Positions 59,701 to 64,000 of a DNA stretch of 64,000 nt are shown in pieces (position 1 is the first letter of the stretch; each line of letters starts with the position of its first letter). Source of the stretch: Ovis canadensis. Its lineage: Eukaryota; Chordata; Mammalia; Artiodactyla; Bovidae. The translations under genes were made by a program, and so were the position numbers. The notes beneath the pieces are model-generated. The model was given only the letters and a program-made list of their open reading frames with translations, was not told the origin of the DNA and ran no database searches. Location: NCBI RefSeq assembly GCF_042477335.2, contig NC_091256.1, forward strand, positions 32,208,001 to 32,272,000. The letters run 5' to 3'.

Positions 59701-62525
59701 GAGCCTGACCCCTGAAAGGGTGGGTTTCTGAAAGGCCCTGTGACAAACTAAAGCTCGAATGATTTATTACCTTTGTCCTTTCACAGAGTATCATATCAAA
59801 GTGTGCTGCACTTTCAAAAATGCCTAATATTCTCTCACATAACACTATTTATAACACAGCTTGATAAGAAGCGGGAATGGGAAATGATGTGCAGAGTAAA
59901 GCCAGATGTTGTCAAAGACAAAGAAACGGAGAGAAATCTTCAGAGAATTGCTACGAGGTAAGACAGTGTTCTTGCCCTGTAAAAGCTAAGTGCACTGAAG
60001 CTTTGTAGTGATCCATTTCTGATGAGGTTTGGTTCTTAAGCTCTGCCTGATCAGAGCCAAGTGATTTATATCTCAGCCTGCCTACCTAATACTGGATTCA
60101 GCCACAGATTTTGGCGGCCTCATGAGGCAAGAGTCTAATGGGCTAAGTGTGTATTTGGTGTGAACCTGTTTTGGATCATCTTGTGTTTTATGGTCACGAG
60201 AACATTATCATCAGACCTCTACCTGCGTTTCTCTTAGGATGCTTATCTAAATTTATGGCATGAGGCGATTGTTTTTGTTATCTTGCACTATACTTATGAC
60301 TAACAGATTACACATTATCGCAGCTTCATGCTGTCCTTTCACTCAGCATTTTTTTTTTTAATAGTGACACCAACATTTAGTTGATGGCCATCTGTGCCCA
60401 GAGATGAATAGAATCTGGAGGCTGCTGCATGGTCCTTGCCCACTTATCTGGGGGTGGGGGGGCGGGTTTCTGGTCTCTTTGGGAGTAAAGGTGTGTCCTG
60501 TGTGTTGGGAACATCTGATGGGAGACTGTGTATGGAGTTGAGGACGGGTCCATGAAGGAGGTAGCAGTTGGATTACCATTTAAAGCATACAACAGTTACA
60601 TTCAGTGAAATCCCTTTTAACTTCCTAGCTGCCTACAGCAATCCATCTGGGTATTGGATGGTGAGCCAGTGAGGCCGGATGGGTGAGGGAGTGAGAGCAG
60701 AGCAAGACTGCTAACTGATCCCAGCACTGACTTACTAGCTGGGTGTCCCTGGGCAGTTACTTAATTTCCTTCTGTCTCAGTTTATTTATCCGTGGAAACA
60801 AGTGAGAACGTTATACCTATGCTATAGGATTTCTCTGAGAATTAAATGAATTAATACCCACGCAGAGCTGAGAAGAGTACAGGATTGGTGCCAGAGAGTA
60901 AGTGCCCCTTATATTTTATACCCTGGGCATCTCCCTCTCGGCACCGTGGTCCCAGCCCTGCTGTGAAGCGTATGGAATTTTACCCATCTTATAAACAAAT
61001 AAGCTAGGTTGGTAAGGTTTCTTGGATTCTGGCAGAGGACTTGTAGGTCAGAGACAAAGGACTGTTACTCACAGCTGAAGCCGTAGCCAGAGCTTCACAT
61101 TCCCACCGGTTCCCTGTGTCCCTGGGGGCGGCACAGGTGCCCTCGACAGATGCCTGTGCGTGCGGTGGTTTGTGTTACAGGAGAGGAACTCTGTATCTGG
61201 GGATCCGTTGCTTTTATGGGGAACGGTAACAAGCCTGCTCTTTGTCTGGGGGGAGACATTACCTCATCTCTCAAGGTTGCACACCGCAGACACAACCCTG
61301 AGAAACGGGCTGGTAAAGAGCAGGCGTTGTGCTCTTCAGAACCCAGCAAGAACGTGCAGGGATGCTCAGCACCTGTGGCGGATTGCCTGCACTGATGATG
61401 ATTATAGCAGGAACATGAAGAGATGAGAGGAGTTTAGAGCTGGAAGGGGTGTCGATGGCATAAAGCAGTGCTGGCCAGTAGAAATCGACTAGAAATCCAG
61501 TGTGAGCCACATGTGCAACTTAAAATTTTCTGAGCGCCTCCTTGATAAAAGAAAAAATGAAATGAAAGTCAATGATAAATTTTAACTCAATATATTCAAA
61601 TTATTTCAACATGTAATAAATACAAAACAAGTATTAATGAAATTAAATTTTTTTTTTCTCATGCTAACTATCTTTAAAATCTAGTGTGCAGTTTAAACTT
61701 GGAGCACACTGCAACATTGTTCTGGCCGTATGTCATGTGTTCACCTGTTACCTGTAGCCTGTGACTACTATAATGGACACTACAAGTCTTAATGTTCAGA
61801 ATTTCAATGAGTTTAACTTCAGAACAAAGTACTCCAAATAAACTTTAAAAAAAATTAGTTTTATATCATAAGACCTGCAGATAAGGTAGCTGAATACTTT
61901 CTAAGCTTCTTGAGTATTATTTTTGCCATTTACAGGTAAAATCAAGATCCAGGAGATCTTTCTAGCCTCAGATAATCAGATAGCTAACTGTAAAGCCTGT
62001 GCTTATCCCATTGACACGTAAAGTCTTCAGCCATTATGTGATTAGATTTTGAGAAGTATCAGTTCAGAAGTTGATTTACAAAGATTGAAGCTGAGAAAAA
62101 CCACAGATCAACTCACATGTATTTATTCTCTAGTCAGATACTTATATTCAGTTTCATTGAAATGTACGTTCACTTTTCAGATTTATTCCGTGCTTTTCAC
62201 TTGAGCGCATATTAGATGATTGCCTCTTTTCTGAGCAGTGAAAATAGATTGCGCTTGTCCTCAAGAGTTTGTGTTCTAGTGTAATTGTTATTTAATGACA
62301 TTATCCTGGTCATTTGTGTTCCATAGGGGTGTGGTGCAGTTATTTAATGCCGTTCAAAAGCATCAGAAGAATGTAGATGAAAAGGTTAAAGAAGCTGGAG
62401 GCTCTATTAGAAAACGAGCTAAGCTGATATCCTCGGTTTCCAAGAAGGACTTCATCAGTGTTCTGAGAGGGATGGACGGAAGTGCAAGTGAGAATTCTGC
62501 TGGGAAGAACTTGAAAGCCAAACAG
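44596..62525 (+). CDS. RRP15: RRP15 coding region, exons 1-4 of a joined CDS (3' end outside window)
   Basis: Ribosomal RNA processing protein 15, a nucleolar protein of the pre-60S ribosome; the yeast orthologue Rrp15 is needed for 27S pre-rRNA processing and large-subunit assembly. The join is 44596-44740, 57151-57416, 59860-59957, 62327-62525: 145+266+98+199 = 708 nt = 236 codons, all GT-AG introns and consistent phases. Layout: lysine-rich nucleolar-type stretch (residues about 14-28), acidic Asp/Glu/Ser segment (about 43-85), charged Lys/Glu helix (about 117-137), then the conserved Rrp15 domain (about 140-225) carrying [30 protein letters not shown] and [13 protein letters not shown]. 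The human protein is 282 residues, so about 47 C-terminal residues are missing to the right. No frameshift or stop is seen, so the gene appears intact. Introns are about 12.4, 2.4, 2.4 and over 1.5 kb. Confidence 0.96.
44618..44623 (+). promoter_or_regulatory. E-box CACGTG within RRP15 exon 1
   Basis: A canonical CACGTG palindrome lies 22 bp downstream of the A of the start codon. MYC/MAX and USF bind this motif, and MYC is known to drive ribosome-biogenesis genes. Binding here is an inference. Confidence 0.5.
46285..46495 (+). repeat. MIR SINE with a 32-bp tandem duplication
   Basis: The segment starting AGGTACTGTATCACTTTAAT at 46291 is repeated at 46323, nearly perfectly, within a MIR. The rest of the MIR (tcctcattttacttgtaaga) follows once. 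Confidence 0.7.
46685..47328 (+). mobile_element. BovB 3' fragment in RRP15 intron 1
   Basis: About 645 bp to the CTGAACTGAACTGAACTGAA tail. The frame from 46709 gives 155 uninterrupted codons of BovB ORF2 C-terminus. Flanked by AAGGTTCCATCACT (46671-46684) and AAGGTTCGATCACT (47329-47342), 13 of 14 matching; part of this may be coincidental identity to BovB. Confidence 0.9.
47560..47695 (-). repeat. MIR SINE fragment, antisense
   Basis: gcctcagttccctcatccat and gatgtatgtaaagcatttaa are the antisense MIR core. Confidence 0.6.
47700..47902 (+). mobile_element. Bov-tA SINE
   Basis: gagtcacagtggtaaagaat to agcgactagataacag; in RRP15 intron 1. Confidence 0.87.
48850..49026 (-). mobile_element. 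CHR-type tRNA-Glu SINE, antisense
   Basis: AT-rich tail side, then ggatcttagctccctgcgag and gactggaccaccaggaaagt. Confidence 0.75.
49030..51060. other. RRP15 intron 1, mostly unassigned sequence
   Basis: A decayed sense Bov-A body fragment lies at 50045-50155 (aatggcaacccgtaccagta). Otherwise AT-rich with poly(A) at about 50262-50276 and no gene. Confidence 0.5.
51062..51135 (+). mobile_element. Short mariner-type palindromic element in RRP15 intron 1
   Basis: Left arm TTGGCCAAAAAGTTTGTTCA and right arm TGAACTTTTTGGCCAACCCA pair over about 29 bp around a loop of about 11 bases. It is followed by GTATA, consistent with TA target use. It would be transcribed as part of the RRP15 pre-mRNA. Confidence 0.78.
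51660..51915 (+). repeat. MIR SINE, near full length
   Basis: tgctgtgtgccagagctgtg, caacctagtgaggtaggtac, gcggttaagtaacttgccca and cttaacccctgtgctgtaac in MIR order. Confidence 0.8.
52080..52288 (+). repeat. MIR SINE
   Basis: gggctaggcactcttttaag, aatgaagtaggtactgtttt and acagacgaggaaactaaggt. Confidence 0.7.
52340..52967 (+). mobile_element. BovB 3' fragment in RRP15 intron 1
   Basis: From aaatagatggggaaacagtg to the ACTGAACTGAACTGAA tail, about 630 bp. Two frames cover the ORF2 C-terminus with a shift near 52570-52580. Closely similar to the copy at 46685-47328. Confidence 0.9.
53290..53505 (+). mobile_element. Bov-tA SINE
   Basis: gatatctggtggctcagacg to GATTGAGCCACTTCACTTCA. Confidence 0.88.
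53510..57140 (+). other. Repeat-poor 3' part of RRP15 intron 1
   Basis: About 3.6 kb with no recognisable SINE, LINE or LTR. GC-richer sequence at 56800-57090 lies just before exon 2; its open frames show no recognisable domain. No extra exon identified. Confidence 0.45.
57151..57416 (+). CDS. RRP15: RRP15 exon 2
   Basis: The 266-nt exon encodes the acidic region ([20 protein letters not shown]), the [19 protein letters not shown] motif conserved in mammals, and the Lys/Glu-rich helix ending in LEKRKQ. The donor is CAG|GTGTGT at 57417. The acceptor was set at the second of two in-frame AGs (57149-57150, ctctAG|GAAGC) because this restores the human spacing EGSC..EKDHF; the first AG (57140-57141) would insert three residues. 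It starts at phase 1 and ends at phase 0. Confidence 0.94.
58016..58054 (+). repeat. 22-bp tandem duplication in RRP15 intron 2
   Basis: TATGTCTAAACTATTTG at 58016-58032 recurs at 58038-58054. Confidence 0.75.
59860..59957 (+). CDS. RRP15: RRP15 exon 3
   Basis: The 98-nt exon lies between acceptor ataacacAG and donor ACGAG|GTAAGA (59958). It begins [18 protein letters not shown] and ends with QRIATR split across the next intron (phase 2). This is the start of the conserved Rrp15 family domain. The polypyrimidine tract is modest and rich in A/T. Confidence 0.95.
60765..60905 (-). repeat. Probable MIR fragment, antisense
   Basis: ctgtctcagtttatttatcc and gagaattaaatgaattaata follow the antisense MIR pattern. 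Confidence 0.5.
61462..61810. mobile_element. Old non-autonomous DNA-transposon-like repeat
   Basis: gtgctggccagtagaaatcg, then aatttcaac-type ATGTAATAAATA core and ctactataatggacactaca resemble an ancient mammalian MITE with inverted ends. Family not identified. Confidence 0.4.
62327..62525 (+). CDS. RRP15: RRP15 exon 4
   Basis: The 199-nt exon has acceptor ccatAG at 62325-62326 and donor CAG|GTAAGA at 62526. It encodes [14 protein letters not shown] through [13 protein letters not shown] and a Ser/Asn/Lys-rich linker ending KAKQ. This is the core of the Rrp15 domain. It ends in phase 0, so the last exon should begin with a whole codon; no such exon is recognisable between 62526 and 64000. 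Confidence 0.95.
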
Positions 62526-64000
62526 GTAAGACTTTTACACAGGATTCAGCACATCAGATAGATGTCAACTCTAAAGAGTTTGGCGGTTGAAAAGCGTACT
62601 ATACCCGCGTGCCACTCCAAGACGCGACGCAGCCAAATTAAAAAAAGCATACTATAGAATTAATATTTTTTCTTTTCAGATGTTATTAAGATTTCCACAT
62701 GCCCACAGCCTACTTTAACTCCGTATTCTTATGTTTCATGATGACTTACTTACTCAGTGTGGAAGTTGCCAGTTACAGATGCCAGGGCCTTGCTGTTAAA
62801 ACTTAGGAACTGGTAGATTTAGGTAAATTTTTTAGAGATAGGACGGTCTTCTATCTGAAATCCTGTGTTTTGTGCATTTTGTAGAATAGAAGGCCAAGTG
62901 AGGGATACAGCTTCAATTGAGACTGTTAACCCACAGTGGTAATTGACATGGTGCATAATTTCTAAAATGAAGAATTGGAGCTTTAGGAAGTATGATGAAA
63001 ACTCATCCTTGTGCTGAGGCAGCTTTGGTGATACTCGGCTGGTTGGGAGATAAAGAACCTAAATGCTTTTCATGATCCTTTGCATGCAGCTCCGCTTCTC
63101 CAGCCCTCTGACCTATGAATCCCAATAGCTTTCTTTTTACTGTACCAAGTGAAAGGTTCTGAAATGTGCTTTACTCTCAAAAGGGCTTATTTACTTTTTA
63201 AATTAAAGCAAAGTATATAGTTGTATTTGAAGGCTTGTTTTCTGTTGCCAACAAAGAGAACTTCAGTCAGGAAACTAGAGTTTCTATCATAAGTTTTTGT
63301 TTGTATTTTGGGAAAACAGTAGAAACTCTGGCAAGAAGAGCATTTAGGAATTTCATGCTCTTCTAGAGTTGAAGTATTCTTCAAGTTTCTTGATTAAGTT
63401 GCCATTTTATCTCATTTTGACAAAAGTTTTCTAAGCTGTTTGAATTTGATCTATCTTTTGAATATCAGAAGGACTCACATTTTGCATATTTATGTCAGTG
63501 TGCTCACTAGTGCTGCCTTTTAAAGTTTGTCAGAAGTAATTATGAAGACATGAATGCTATGATTGGGCATTTACACTTTTAAGTTAAAAAGTCTTAACAG
63601 ACTGTCCTCACTCATGATAAGAGTGTTTTACTGTAAGAATCGGAGAAAGATCGAGCAGCATTGAATGAGAAAGAGCTGATGGAAAAGGAAAAAGGTTTTT
63701 ATTTCCCCCTTTTCCTTGTTGGTTTCAAAATAACTTTTAATAGAAGCATTTGTTTTTGCTTTGGGATTAATTTTTTCATGAGTTATGAAAATATATGAAG
63801 GGTTCTTTTCAGTGGCATCATTGTATTTTCTTTGTTACCATTTGCTTTTTTGCCGCTGACCTTCGACTTTTCCTACTTCAGTGATCACAGGCGTGGTAGT
63901 AATCTGCGACATGGTCAAAAACTGCTTGAGATGTTAACCAAAGTGGCTTGGCTTTAAAAATTTATTTCTAGAGCTACCTACCCCACACCAGTGATTACCC
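62526..64000 (+). other. RRP15: RRP15 intron 4 (partial)
   Basis: The sequence after donor GTAAGA runs to the window edge with no coding match to the RRP15 C-terminus. Apart from a tiny SINE-tail insertion at 62604-62643 I see no feature. Confidence 0.85.
62604..62643 (+). mobile_element. Micro-insertion of a tRNA-SINE tail in RRP15 intron 4
   Basis: A 40-bp CHR-type SINE end (gacgcgacgcagccaaatta, A tail) flanked by AAAGCGTACTATA (62591-62603) and AAAGCATACTATA (62644-62656), 12 of 13 matching. Confidence 0.7.

Larger units (their letters stand above)
57417..62326 (+). other. RRP15: RRP15 introns 2 and 3 (57417-59859 and 59958-62326)
   Basis: Both introns have canonical GT-AG ends. Intron 2 is almost free of recognisable repeats apart from a 22-bp tandem duplication near 58016. 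Intron 3 holds a probable antisense MIR around 60770-60900 and an old DNA-transposon-like repeat around 61460-61810. No additional exon is evident. Confidence 0.9.

Noticed and set aside
1-64000. CRISPR array, prophage, operon or other prokaryotic system
   Set aside because: Repeats are dispersed mammalian retroelements with TSDs, and the only gene is spliced and eukaryotic.

Overview
The window is nuclear DNA from a bovid ruminant (cattle, or a close relative such as bison, yak, buffalo, sheep or goat). The evidence is the saturation with ruminant-specific repeats: BovB (RTE-clade) LINEs, Bov-tA and BOVA2 SINEs built on the BovB tail, CHR-type tRNA-Glu SINEs, artiodactyl L1 3' ends, ruminant ERV LTRs and a short mariner element. 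No bacterial, phage or CRISPR-like content is present.

One host gene is visible. RRP15 (ribosomal RNA processing protein 15, a nucleolar factor for the large ribosomal subunit) lies on the plus strand from about 44.6 kb to beyond the right edge. Four coding exons can be placed exactly by splice sites and reading phase: 44596-44740, 57151-57416, 59860-59957 and 62327-62525. They give 236 codons; the C-terminal exon (roughly the last 47 residues, judging from the human protein) lies past position 64000. A CpG-richer, ETS-motif promoter sits just upstream, and an E-box (CACGTG) lies inside exon 1.

Positions 1 to about 43.8 kb are intergenic. They hold layered retroelements, some with target-site duplications (TSDs) that I could read directly. 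The best structure is 6332-10372: a BovB with an 11-bp TSD, which was later hit by an antisense BovB and, separately, by a chimeric HSPA8 (HSC70) 3' mRNA fragment fused to a Bov-tA SINE. Each of the three insertions has its own 11-bp duplication. A second complex event is 28446-30113, a rearranged BovB (inverted endonuclease part, sense 5' part, sense 3' tail) inside a single 9-bp TSD. Other datable events are a solo LTR with a 4-bp TSD (16052-16711), a tandemly duplicated SINE (2804-3301), a local 125-bp duplication (31331-31800) and a SINE with a fold-back 5' end (25165-25365).

Few stretches are free of recognisable repeats. The main ones are about 12.5-16.05 kb, 23.8-25.1 kb and, within RRP15 intron 1, 53.5-57.1 kb. 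These are where conserved regulatory sequence would be sought. Nothing here looks like a wholly new protein system; the most interesting content is the retrotransposition by-products and a mariner hairpin lying inside a transcribed RRP15 intron.
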